Shown here: positions 23,800-36,780 of the stretch, one piece after another | Position numbering within the stretch: position 1 is the stretch's first letter | Layout: every line of letters starts with the position of its first letter | NCBI RefSeq assembly: GCF_910592395.1 | Contig: NC_088320.1 | Coordinates: 16,802,501 to 16,850,461, forward strand | DNA from: Lineus longissimus | Lineage: Eukaryota > Nemertea > Pilidiophora > Heteronemertea > Lineidae | Direction of reading: 5' to 3' | DNA length: 47,961 bases | Position numbers and translations under genes: made by a program | Notes under the pieces: generated by a model | The model's input: the letters and a program-made list of their open reading frames with translations, nothing else | Databases searched by the model: none | What the model was told of the DNA's origin: nothing

Positions 23800-26700
23800 T
23801 CAAAGACAGTAGGATGTTCTCTTCAAAGGGTGAGATATGCTGGATGAGGAGCTAGCTATTCATGGTGTCTCAAAGACAGTAGGATGTTCTCTTCAAAGGG
23901 TGAGATGTACTGGATGAGGATCTTGCTATTCAAGGTGTCTCAAAGACAATAGGTTGTTCTCTTCAAAGGCTGAGATATGCTGGATGAGGAGCTAGCTATT
24001 CAAGGTGTCTCAAAGACAGTAGGATGTTCTCTTCAAAGGGTGAGATGTACTGGATGAGGAGCTTGCTATTCAAGGTGTCTCAAAGACAGTAGGTTGTTCT
24101 CTTCAAAGGGTGAGATATGCTGGATGAGGAGCTAGCTATTCAAGGTGTATCAAAGACAATAGGTTGTTCTCTTCAAAGGGTGAGATATGCTGGATGAGGA
24201 GCTAGCTATTCAAGGTGTCTCAAAGACAGTAGGATGTTCTCTTCAAAGGGTGAGATGTACTGGATGAGGAGCTAGCTATTCATGGTGTCTCAAAGACAAT
24301 AGGTTGTTCTCTTCAAAGGCTGAGATATGCTGGATGAGGAGCTAGCTATTCAAGGTGTCTCAAAGACAGTAGGATGTTCTCTTCAAAGGGTGAGATATAC
24401 TGGATGAGGAGCTAGCTATTCATGGTGTCTCAAAGACAATAGGTTGTTCTCTTCAAAGGCTGAGATATGCTGGATGAGGAGCTAGCTATTCAAGGTGTCT
24501 CAAAGACAGTAGGTTGTTCTCTTCAAAGGGTGAGATGTGCTGGATGAGGATCTTGCTATTCAAGGTGTCTCAAAGACAATAGGTTGTTCTCTTCAAAGGG
24601 TGAGATATGCTGGATGAGGAGCTAGCTATTCATGGTGTCTCAAAGAGAGTAGGATGTTCTCTTCAAAGGCTGAGATATGCTGGATGAGGAGCTTGCTATT
24701 CATGGTGTCTCAAAGACAGTAGGATGTTCTCTTCAAAGGGTGAGATGTACTGGATGAGGAGCTAGCTATTCAAGGTGTCTCAAAGACAGTAGGATGTTCT
24801 CTTCAAAGGGTGAGATATGCTGGATGAGGAGCTAGCTATTCAAGGTGTCTCAAAGACAGTAGGATGTTCTCTTCAAAGGGTGAGATATGCTGGATGAGGA
24901 GCTAGCTATTCAAGGTGTATCAAAGACAGTAGGATGTTCTCTTCAAAGGGTGAGATGTACTGGATGAGGAGCTTGCTATTCAAGGTGTCTAAAAGACAAT
25001 AGGTTGTCCTCTTCAAAGGGTGAGATATGCTGGATGAGGAGCTAGCTATTCAAGGTGTCTCAAAGACAGTAGGATGTTCTCTTCAAAGGGTGAGATGTAC
25101 TGGATGAGGAGCTTGCTATTCAAGGTGTCTCAAAGACAATAGGTTGTTCTCTTCAAAGGGTGAGATATGTTGGATGAGGAGCTAGCTATTCAAGGTGTCT
25201 CAAAGAGAGTAGGATGTTCTCTTCAAAGGGTGAGATATGCTGGATGAGGAGCTAGCTATTCAAGGTGTATCAAAGACAATAGGTTGTTCTCTTCAAAGGG
25301 TGAGATGTACTGGATGAGGATCTTGCTATTCAAGGTGTCTCAAAGACAGTAGGTTGTTCTCTTCAAAGGGTGAGATGTACTTGATGAGGAGATTGCTATT
25401 CAAGGTGTCTCAAAGACAATAGGTTGTTCTCTTCAAAGGGTGAGATATGCTGGATGAGGAGTTAGCTATTCAAGGTGTCTCAAAGACAGTAGGATGTTCT
25501 CTTCAAAGGGTGAGATGTACTGGATGAGGAGCTTGCTATTCAAGGTGTCTCAAAGACAGTAGGTTGTTCTCTTCAAAGGGTGAGATATGCTGGATGAGGA
25601 GCTAGCTATTCATGGTGTCTTAAAGACAGTAGGTTGTTCTCTTCAAAGGGTGAGATGTACTGGATGAGGAGCTAGCTATTCAAGGTGTCTCAAAGACAGT
25701 AGGATGTTCTCTTCAAAGGGTGAGATATGCTGGATGAGGAGCTAGCTATTAAAGGTGTCTCAAAGATAGTAGGTTGTTCTCTTCAAAGGGTGAGATATGC
25801 TGGATGAGGAGATAGCTATTCAAGGTGTCTCAAAGACAGTAGGATGTTCTCTTCAAAGGGTGAGATGTACTTGATGAGGATCTTGCTGTTCAAGGTGTCT
25901 CAAAGACAATAAGTTGTTCTCTTCAAAGGGTGAGATATGCTGGATGAGGATCTTGCTATTCAAGGTGTCTCAAAGACAGTAGGATGTTCTCTTCAAAGGG
26001 TGAGATATACTGGATGAGGAGCTAGCTATTCAAGGTGTCTCAAAGACAGTAGGATGTTCTCTTCAAAGGGTGAGATGTACTGGATGAGGATCTTGCTATT
26101 CAAGGTGTCTCAAAGACAGTAGGATGTTCTCTTCAAAGGCTGAGATATGCTGGATGAGGAGCTAGCTATTCAAGGTGTATCAAAGACAATAAGTTGTTCT
26201 CTTCAAAGGCTGAGATATGCTGGATGAGGAGCTAGCTATTCAAGGTGTCTCAAAGACAGTAGGATGTTCTCTTCAAAGGGTGAGATGTACTGGATGAGGA
26301 GCTAGCTATTCATGGTGTCTCAAAGACAATAGGTTGTTCTCTTCAAAGGCAGAGATATGCTGGATGAGGAGCTAGCTATTCAAGGTGTCTCAAAGACAGT
26401 AGGATGTTCTCTTCAAAGGGTGAGATGTACTGGATGAGGAGCTAGCTATTCATGGTGTCTCAAAGACAATAGGTTGTTCTCTTCAAAGGCTGAGATATGC
26501 TGGATGAGGAGCTAGCTATTCAAGGTGTCTCAAAGACAGTAGGATGTTCTCTTCAAAGGGTGAGATGTACTGGATGAGGAGCTAGCTATTCAAGGTGTCT
26601 CAAAGACAGTAGGATGTTCTCTTCAAAAGGTGAGATGTACTGGATGAGGAGCTAGCTATTCAAGGTGTCTCAAAGACAGTAGGGTGTCCTCTTCAAAGGG

Positions 26701-29050
26701 TGAGATGTACTGGATGAGGAGCTTGCTATTCAATGTGTCTCAAAGACAGTAGGTTGTTCTCTTCAAAGGGTGAGATGTGCTGGATGAGGAGCTAGCTATT
26801 CAAGGTGTATCAAAGACAATAGGTTGTTCTCTTCAAAGGGTGAGATATGCTGGATGAGGAGCTAGCTATTCAAGGTGTCTCAAAGACAGTAGGATGTTCT
26901 CTTCAAAGGGTGAGATGTACTGGATGAGGAGCTAGCTATTCATGGTGTCTCAAAGACAATAGGTTGTTCTCTTCAAAGGCTGAGATATGCTGGATGAGGA
27001 GCTAGCTATTCAAGGTGTCTCAAAGACAGTAGGATGTTCTCTTCAAAGGGTGAGATGTACTGGATGAGGAGCTAGCTATTCATGGTGTCTCAAAGACAAT
27101 AGGTTGTTCTCTTCAAAGGGTGAGATATGCTGGATGAGGAGCTAGCTATTCAAGGTGTCTCAAAGACAGTAGGATGTTCTCTTCAAAGGGTGAGATATGC
27201 TGGATGAGGAGCTAGCTATTCAAGGTGTCACAAAGACAGTAGGATGTTCTCTTCAAAGGGCGAGATGTACTGGATGAGGAGCTAGCTATTCAAGGTGTCT
27301 CAAAGACAGTAGGTTGTTCTCTTCAAAGGGTGAGATGTACTCGATGAGGAGCTAGCTATTGAAGGTGTCTCAAAGACAGTAGGATGTTCTCTTCAAAAGG
27401 TGAGATGTACTGGATGAGGAGCTTGCTATTCAAGGTGTATCAAAGACAGTAGGATGTTCTCTTCAAAGGGCGAGATGTACTGGATGAGGAGCTAGCTATT
27501 CAAGGTGTCTCAAAGACAGTAGGTTGTTCTCTTCAAAGGGTGAGATGTACTGGATGAGGAGCTAGCTATTCAAGGTGTCTCAAAGACAGTAGGATGTTCT
27601 CTTCAAAAGGTGAGATGTACTGGATGAGGAGCTAGCTATTCAAGGTGTCTCAAAGACAGTAGGATGTCCTCTTCAAAGGGTGAGATGTACTGGATGAGGA
27701 GCTTGCTATTCGGTGTATCAAAGACAGTAGGATGTTCTCTTCAAAGGGTGAGGTGTACTGGATAAGGAGCTAGCTATTCAAGGTGTATCAAAGACAATAG
27801 GTTGTTCTCTTCAAAGGCTGAGATATGCTGGATGAGGAGCTAGCTATTCAAGGTGTCTCAAAGACAGTAGGATGTTCTCTTCAAAGGGTGAGATGTACTG
27901 GATGAGGAGCTAGCTATTCAAGGTGTCTCAAAGACAGTAGGATGTTCTCTTCAAAAGGTGAGATATGCTGGATGAGGAGCTAGCTATTCAAGGTGTCTCA
28001 AAGACAGTAGGATGTTCTCTTCAAAGGGTGAGATATGCTGGATGAGGAGCTAGCTATTCAAGGTGTATCAAAGACAGTAGGATGTTCTCTTCAAAGGTTG
28101 AGATGTACTGGATGAGGAGCTTGCTATTCAAGGTGTCTCAAAGACAATAGGTTGTTCTCTTCAAAGGGTGAGATATGTTGGATGAGGAGCTAGCTATTCA
28201 AGGTGTATCAAAGACAATAGGTTGTTCTCTTCAAAGGGTGAGATGTACTGGATGAGGATCTTGCTATTCAAGGTGTCTCAAAGACAGTAGGTTGTTCTCT
28301 TCAAAGGGTGAGATGTACTTGATGAGGAGATTGCTATTCAAGGTGTCTCAAAGACAATAGGTTGTTCTCTTCAAAGGGTGAGATATGCTGGATGAGGAGC
28401 TAGCTATTCAAGGTGTCTCAAAGACAGTAGGATGTTCTCTTCAAAGGGTGAGATGTACTGGATGAGGAGCTTGCTATTCAAGGTGTCTCAAAGACAGTAA
28501 GTTGTTCTCTTCAAAGGGTGAGATATGCTGGATGAGGAGCTAGCTATTCATGGTGTCTTAAAGACAGTAGGTTGTTCTCTTCAAAGGGTGAGATGTACTG
28601 GATGAGGAGCTAGCTATTCAAGGTGTCTCAAAGACAGTAGGATATTCTCTTCAAAGGGTGAGATATGCTGGATGAGGAGCTAGCTATTAAAGGTGTCTCA
28701 AAGATAGTAGGTTGTTCTCTTCAAAGGGTGAGATATGCTGGATGAGGAGCTAGCTATTCAAGGTGTCTCAAAGACAGTAGGATGTTCTCTTCAAAGGGTG
28801 AGATGTACTTGATGAGGATCTTGCTGTTCAAGGTGTCTCAAAGACAATAGGTTGTTCTCTTCAAAGGGTAAGATATGCTGGATGAGGATCTTGCCATTCA
28901 AGGTGTCTCAAAGACAGTAGGATGTTCTCTTCAAAGGGTGAGATAAACTGGATGAGGAGCTAGCTATTCAAGGTGTCTCAAAGACAGTAGGATGTTCTCT
29001 TCAAAGGGTGAGATATGCTGGATGAGGAGCTAGCTATTCAAGGTGTATCA
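23800..29050 (+). repeat. Large higher-order block, copy S2 (about 5.2 kb)
   Basis: This is the second copy of the S1 block. Markers are at 24999, 25909, 26189, 27229 and 28941, each 6368 bp after its S1 counterpart. Private changes include GGGCGAG for GGGTGAG near 27258 and 27468 and CTCGATG near 27341. It is followed by a zone (29.0-30.6 kb) with short tandem duplications. Confidence 0.82.
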
Positions 29051-32000
29051 AAGACAATAGGTTGTTCTCTTCAAAGGGTGAGATATGCTGGATGAGGAGC
29101 TAGCTATTCAAGGTGTCTCAAAGACAGTAGGTTGTTCTCTTCAAAGGGTGAGATATGCTGGATGAGGAGCTAGCTATTCAAGGTGTCTCAAAGACAGTAG
29201 GTTGTTCTCTTCAAAGGGTGAGATATGCTGGATGAGGAGCTAGCTATTCATGGTGTCTCAAAGACAGTAGGATGTTCTCTTCAAAGAGTGAGATGTACTG
29301 GATGAGGAGCTTGCTATTCAAGGTGTCTCAAAGACAGTAGGTTGTTCTCTTCAAAGGGTGAGATATGCTGGATGAGGAGCTAGCTATTCATGGTGTCTTA
29401 AAGACAGTAGGTTGTTCTCTTCAAAGGGTGAGATGTACTGGATGAGGAGCTAGCTATTCAAGGTGTCTCAAAGACAGTAGGATATTCTCTTCAAAGGGTG
29501 AGATATGCTGGATGAGGAGCTAGCTATTAAAGGTGTCTCAAAGATAGTAGGTTGTTCTCTTCAAAGGGTGAGATATGCTGGATGAGGAGCTAGCTATTCA
29601 AGGTGTCTCAAAGACAGTAGGATGTTCTCTTCAAAGGGTGAGATGTACTTGATGAGGATCTTGCTGTTCAAGGTGTCTCAAAGACAATAGGTTGTTCTCT
29701 TCAAAGGGTAAGATATGCTGGATGAGGATCTTGCCATTCAAGGTGTCTCAAAGACAGTAGGATATTCTCTTCAAAGGGTGAGATATGCTGGATGAGGAGC
29801 TAGCTATTCATGGTGTCTTAAAGACAGTAGGTTGTTCTCTTCAAAGGGTGAGATGTACTGGATGAGGAGCTAGCTATTCAAGGTGTCTCAAAGACAGTAG
29901 GATATTCTCTTCAAAGGGTGAGATATGCTGGATGAGGAGCTAGCTATTAAAGGTGTCTCAAAGATAGTAGGTTGTTCTCTTCAAAGGGTGAGATATGCTG
30001 GATGAGGAGCTAGCTATTCAAGGTGTCTCAAAGACAGTAGGATGTTCTCTTCAAAGGGTGAGATATGCTGGATGAGGAGCTAGCTATTCAAGGTGTCTCA
30101 AAGACAGTAGGTTGTTCTCTTCAAAGGGTGAGATATGCTGGATGAGGAGCTAGCTATTCATGGTGTCTTAAAGACAGTAGGTTGTTCTCTTCAAAGGGTG
30201 AGATGTACTGGATGAGGAGCTAGCTATTCAAGGTGTCTCAAAGACAGTAGGATATTCTCTTCAAAGGGTGAGATATGCTGGATGAGGAGCTAGCTATTAA
30301 AGGTGTCTCAAAGATAGTAGGTTGTTCTCTTCAAAGGGTGAGATATGCTGGATGAGGAGCTAGCTATTCAAGGTGTCTCAAAGACAGTAGGATGTTCTCT
30401 TCAAAGGGTGAGATGTACTTGATGAGGATCTTGCTGTTCAAGGTGTCTCAAAGACAATAGGTTGTTCTCTTCAAAGGGTAAGATATGCTGGATGAGGATC
30501 TTGCCATTCAAGGTGTCTCAAAGACAGTAGGATGTTCTCTTCAAAGGGTGAGATAAACTGGATGAGGAGCTAGCTATTCAAGGTGTCTCAAAGACAGTAG
30601 GATGTTCTCTTCAAAGGGTGAGATGTACTGGATGAGGATCTTGCTATTCAAGGTGACTCAAAGACAGTAGGATATTCTCTTCAAAGGCTGAGATATGCTG
30701 GATGAGGAGCTAGCTATTCATGGTGTATCAAAGACAATAGGTTGTTCTCTTCAAAGGGTGAGATATGCTGGATGAGGAGCTAGCTATTCAAGGTGTCTCA
30801 AAGACAGTAGGATGTTCTCTTCAAAGGGTGAGATGTACTGGATGAGGAGCTAGCTATTCATGGTGTCTCAAAGACAATAGGTTGTTCTCTTCAAAGGCAG
30901 AGATATGCTTGATGAGGAGCTAGCTATTCAAGGTGTCTCAAAGACAGTAGGATGTTCTGTTCAAAGGGTGAGATGTACTGGATGAGGATCTAGCTATTCA
31001 AGGTGTTTCAAAGACAGTAGGATGTTCTCTTCAAAAGGTGAGATATGCTGGATGAGGAGCTAGCTATTCAAGGTGTCTCAAAGACAGTAGGATGTTCTCT
31101 TCAAAGGGTGAGATATGCTGGATGAGGAGCTTGCTATTCAAGGTGTATCAAAGACAGTAGGATGTTCTCTTCAAAGGGTGAGATGTACTGGATGAGGAGC
31201 TTGCTATTCAAGGTGTCTCAAAGACAATAGGTTGTTCTCTTCAAAGGGTGAGATATGTTGGATGAGGAGCTAGCTATTCAAGGTGTATCAAAGACAATAG
31301 GTTGTTCTCTTCAAAGGGTGAGATGTACTGGATGAGGATCTTGCTATTCAAGGTGTCTCAAAGACAGTAGGTTGTTCTCTTCAAAGGGTGAGATGTACTT
31401 GATGAGGAGATTGCTATTCAAGGTGTCTCAAAGACAATAGGTTGTTCTCTTCAAAGGGTGAGATATGCTGGATGAGGAGCTAGCTATTCAAGGTGTCTCA
31501 AAGACAGTAGGATGTTCTCTTCAAAGGGTGAGATGTACTGGATGAGGAGCTTGCTATTCAAGGTGTCTCAAAGACAGTAGGTTGTTCTCTTCAAAGGGTG
31601 AGATATGCTGGATGAGGAGCTAGCTATTCATGGTGTCTCAAAGACAGTAGGTTGTTCTCTTCAAAGGGTGAGATGTACTGGATGAGGAGCTAGCTATTCA
31701 AGGTGTCTCAAAGACAGTAGGATATTCTCTTCAAAGGGTGAGATATGCTGGATGAGGAGCTAGCTATTAAAGGTGTCTCAAAGATAGTAGGTTGTTCTCT
31801 TCAAAGGGTGAGATATGCTGGATGAGGAGCTAGCTATTCAAGGTGTCTCAAAGACAGTAGGATGTTCTCTTCAAAGGGTGAGATGTACTTGATGAGGATC
31901 TTGCTGTTCAAGGTGTCTCAAAGACAATAGGTTGTTCTCTTCAAAGGGTGAGATATGCTGGATGAGGATCTTGCCATTCAAGGTGTCTCAAAGACAGTAG

Positions 32001-32059
32001 GATGTTCTCTTCAAAGGGTGAGATCAACTGGATGAGGAGCTAGCTATTCAAGGTGTCTC

Positions 32060-35000
32060 AAAGACAGTAGGATGTTCTCTTCAAAGGGTGAGATGTACTG
32101 GATGAGGATCTTGCTATTCAAGGTGTCTCAAAGACAATAGGTTGTTCTCTTCAAAGGCTGAGATATGCTGGATGAGGAGCTAGCTATTCAAGGTGTCTCA
32201 AAGACAGTAGGATGTTCTCTTCAAAGGGTGAGATGTACTGGATGAGGAGCTTGCTATTCAAGGTGTCTCAAAGACAGTAGGTTGTTCTCTTCAAAGGGTG
32301 AGATATGCTGGATGAGGAGCTAGCTATTCAAGGTGTATCAAAGACAATAGGTTGTTCTCTTCAAAGGGTGAGATATGCTGGATGAGGAGCTAGCTATTCA
32401 AGGTGTCTCAAAGACAGTAGGATGTTCTCTTCAAAGGGTGAGATGTACTGGATGAGGAGCTAGCTATTCATGGTGTCTCAAAGACAATAGGTTGTTCTCT
32501 TCAAAGGCTGAGATATGCTGGATGAGGAGCTAGCTATTCAAGGTGTCTCTAAGACAGTAGGATGTTCTCTTCAAAGGGTGAGATATACTGGATGAGGAGC
32601 TAGCTATTCATGGTGTCTCAAAGACAATAGGTTGTTCTCTTCAAAGGCTGAGATATGCTGGATGAGGAGCTAGCTATTCAAGGTGTCTCAAAGACAGTAG
32701 GTTGTTCTCTTCAAAGGGTGAGATGTGCTGGATGAGGATCTTGCTATTCAAGGTGTCTCAAAGACAATAGGTTGTTCTCTTCAAAGGGTGAGATATGCTG
32801 GATGAGGAGCTAGCTATTCATGGTGTCTCAAAGAGAGTAGGATGTTCTCTTCAAAGGCTGAGATATGCTGGATGAGGAGCTTGCTATTCATGGTGTCTCA
32901 AAGACAGTAGGATGTTCTCTTCAAAGGGTGAGATGTACTGGATGAGGAGCTAGCTATTCAAGGTGTCTCAAAGACAGTAGGATGTTCTCTTCAAAAGGTG
33001 AGATATGCTGGATGAGGAGCTAGCTATTCAAGGTGTCTCAAAGACAGTAGGATGTTCTCTTCAAAGGGTGAGATATGCTGGATGAGGAGCTAGCTATTCA
33101 AGGTGTATCAAAGACAGTAGGATGTTCTCTTCAAAGGGTGAGATGTACTGGATGAGGAGCTTGCTATTCAAGGTGTCTCAAAGACAATAGGTTGTCCTCT
33201 TCAAAGGGTGAGATATGCTGGATGAGGAGCTAGCTATTCAAGGTGTCTCAAAGACAGTAGGATGTTCTCTTCAAAGGGTGAGATGTACTGGATGAGGAGC
33301 TTGCTATTCAAGGTGTCTCAAAGACAATAGGTTGTTCTCTTCAAAGGGTGAGATATGTTGGATGAGGAGCTAGCTATTCAAGGTGTCTCAAAGAGAGTAG
33401 GATGTTCTCTTCAAAGGGTGAGATATGCTGGATGAGGAGCTAGCTATTCAAGGTGTATCAAAGACAATAGGTTGTTCTCTTCAAAGGGTGAGATGTACTG
33501 GATGAGGATCTTGCTATTCAAGGTGTCTCAAAGACAGTAGGTTGTTCTCTTCAAAGGGTGAGATGTACTTGATGAGGAGATTGCTATTCAAGGTGTCTCA
33601 AAGACAATAGGTTGTTCTCTTCAAAGGGTGAGATATGCTGGATGAGGAGTTAGCTATTCAAGGTGTCTCAAAGACAGTAGGATGTTCTCTTCAAAGGGTG
33701 AGATGTACTGGATGAGGAGCTTGCTATTCAAGGTGTCTCAAAGACAGTAGGTTGTTCTCTTCAAAGGGTGAGATATACTGGATGAGGAGCTAGCTATTCA
33801 AGGTGTCTCAAAGACAGTAGGATGTTCTCTTCAAAGGGTGAGATGTACTGGATGAGGATCTTGCTATTCAAGGTGTCTCAAAGACAGTAGGATGTTCTCT
33901 TCAAAGGCTGAGATATGCTGGATGAGGAGCTAGCTATTCAAGGTGTATCAAAGACAATAAGTTGTTCTCTTCAAAGGCTGAGATATGCTGGATGAGGAGC
34001 TAGCTATTCAAGGTGTCTCAAAGACAGTAGGATGTTCTCTTCAAAGGGTGAGATGTACTGGATGAGGAGCTAGCTATTCATGGTGTCTCAAAGACAATAG
34101 GTTGTTCTCTTCAAAGGCAGAGATATGCTGGATGAGGAGCTAGCTATTCAAGGTGTCTCAAAGACAGTAGGATGTTCTCTTCAAAGGGTGAGATGTACTG
34201 GATGAGGAGCTAGCTATTCATGGTGTCTCAAAGACAATAGGTTGTTCTCTTCAAAGGCTGAGATATGCTGGATGAGGAGCTAGCTATTCAAGGTGTCTCA
34301 AAGACAGTAGGATGTTCTCTTCAAAGGGTGAGATGTACTGGATGAGGAGCTAGCTATTCAAGGTGTCTCAAAGACAGTAGGATGTTCTCTTCAAAAGGTG
34401 AGATGTACTGGATGAGGAGCTAGCTATTCAAGGTGTCTCAAAGACAGTAGGGTGTCCTCTTCAAAGGGTGAGATGTACTGGATGAGGAGCTTGCTATTCA
34501 AGGTGTCTCAAAGACAGTAGGTTGTTCTCTTCAAAGGGTGAGATGTGCTGGATGAGGAGCTAGCTATTCAAGGTGTATCAAAGACAATAGGTTGTTCTCT
34601 TCAAAGGGTGAGATATGCTGGATGAGGAGCTAGCTATTCAAGGTGTCTCAAAGACAGTAGGATGTTCTCTTCAAAGGGTGAGATGTACTGGATGAGGAGC
34701 TAGCTATTCATGGTGTCTCAAAGACAATAGGTTGTTCTCTTCAAAGGCTGAGATATGCTGGATGAGGAGCTAGCTATTCAAGGTGTCTCAAAGACAGTAG
34801 GATGTTCTCTTCAAAGGGTGAGATGTACTGGATGAGGAGCTAGCTATTCATGGTGTCTCAAAGACAATAGGTTGTTCTCTTCAAAGGGTGAGATATGCTG
34901 GATGAGGAGCTAGCTATTCAAGGTGTCTCAAAGACAGTAGGATGTTCTCTTCAAAGGGTGAGATATGCTGGATGAGGAGCTAGCTATTCAAGGTGTCACA

Positions 35001-36780
35001 AAGACAGTAGGATGTTCTCTTCAAAGGGCGAGATGTACTGGATGAGGAGCTAGCTATTCATGGTGTCTCAAAGACAGTAGGTTGTTCTCTTCAAAGGGTG
35101 AGATGTACTGGATGAGGAGCTAGCTATTCAAGGTGTCTCAAAGACAGTAGGATGTTCTCTTCAAAAGGTGAGATGTACTGGATGAGGAGCTAGCTATTCA
35201 AGGTGTCTCAAAGACAGTAGGATGTTCTCTTCAAAGGGCGAGATGTACTGGATGAGGAGCTAGCTATTCAAGGTGTCTCAAAGACAGTAGGTTGTTCTCT
35301 TCAAAGGGTGAGATGTACTGGATGAGGAGCTAGCTATTCAAGGTGTCTCAAAGACAGTAGGATGTTCTCTTCAAAAGGTGAGATGTACTGGATGAGGAGC
35401 TAGCTATTCAAGGTGTCTCAAAGACAGTAGGATGTCCTCTTCAAAGGGTGAGATGTACTGGATGAGGAGCTTGCTATTCGGTGTATCAAAGACAGTAGGA
35501 TGTTCTCTTCAAAGGGTGAGGTGTACTTGATAAGGAGCTAGCTATTCAAGGTGTATCAATGACAATAGGTTGTTCTCTTCAAAGGCTGAGATATGCTGGA
35601 TGAGGAGCTAGCTATTCAAGGTGTCTCAAAGACAGTAGGATGTTCTCTTCAAAGGGTGAGATGTACTGGATGAGGAGCTAGCTATTCAAGGTGTCTCAAA
35701 GACAGTAGGATGTTCTCTTCAAAAGGTGAGATATGCTGGATGAGGAGCTAGCTATTCAAGGTGTCTCAAAGACAGTAGGATGTTCTCTTCAAAGGGTGAG
35801 ATATGCTGGATGAGGAGCTAGCTATTCAAGGTGTATCAAAGACAGTAGGATGTTCTCTTCAAAGGTTGAGATGTACTGGATGAGGAGCTTGCTATTCAAG
35901 GTGTCTCAAAGACAATAGGTTGTTCTCTTCAAAGGGTGAGATATGTTGGATGAGGAGCTAGCTATTCAAGGTGTATCAAAGACAATAGGTTGTTCTCTTC
36001 AAAGGGTGAGATGTACTGGATGAGGATCTTGCTATTCAAGGTGTCTCAAAGACAGTAGGTTGTTCTCTTCAAAGGGTGAGATGTACTTGATGAGGAGATT
36101 GCTATTCAAGGTGTCTCAAAGAAAATAGGTTGTTCTCTTCAAAGGGTGAGATATGCTGGATGAGGAGCTAGCTATTCAAGGTGTCTCAAAGACAGTAGGA
36201 TGTTCTCTTCAAAGGGTGAGATGTACTGGATGAGGAGCTTGCTATTCAAGGTGTCTCAAAGACAGTAGGTTGTTCTCTTCAAAGGGTGAGATATGCTGGA
36301 TGAGGAGCTAGCTATTCATGGTGTCTTAAAGACAGTAGGTTGTTCTCTTCAAAGGGTGAGATGTACTGGATGAGGAGCTAGCTATTCAAGGTGTCTCAAA
36401 GACAGTAGGATATTCTCTTCAAAGGGTGAGATATGCTGGATGAGGAGCTAGCTATTAAAGGTGTCTCAAAGATAGTAGGTTGTTCTCTTCAAAGGGTGAG
36501 ATATGCTGGATGAGGAGCTAGCTATTCAAGGTGTCTCAAAGACAGTAGGATGTTCTCTTCAAAGGGTGAGATGTACTTGATGAGGATCTTGCTGTTCAAG
36601 GTGTCTCAAAGACAATAGGTTGTTCTCTTCAAAGGGTGAGATATGCTGGATGAGGATCTTGCCATTCAAGGTGTCTCAAAGACAGTAGGATGTTCTCTTC
36701 AAAGGGTGAGATAAACTGGATGAGGAGCTAGCTATTCAAGGTGTCTCAAAGACAGTAGGATGTTCTCTTCAAAGGGTGAG
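32060..36780 (+). repeat. Large higher-order block, copy S3, with a 6-unit deletion
   Basis: This is the third copy. Markers before about 33.77 kb lie 8188 bp after their S2 counterparts; markers after it lie 7768 bp after. The difference is exactly 420 bp or six units, so six units present at about 25.58-26.0 kb in S2 are missing here. The missing units carry the GGTGTCTTAAAG and TATTAAAGG variants. A further partial relative begins near 40.87 kb. Confidence 0.8.
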
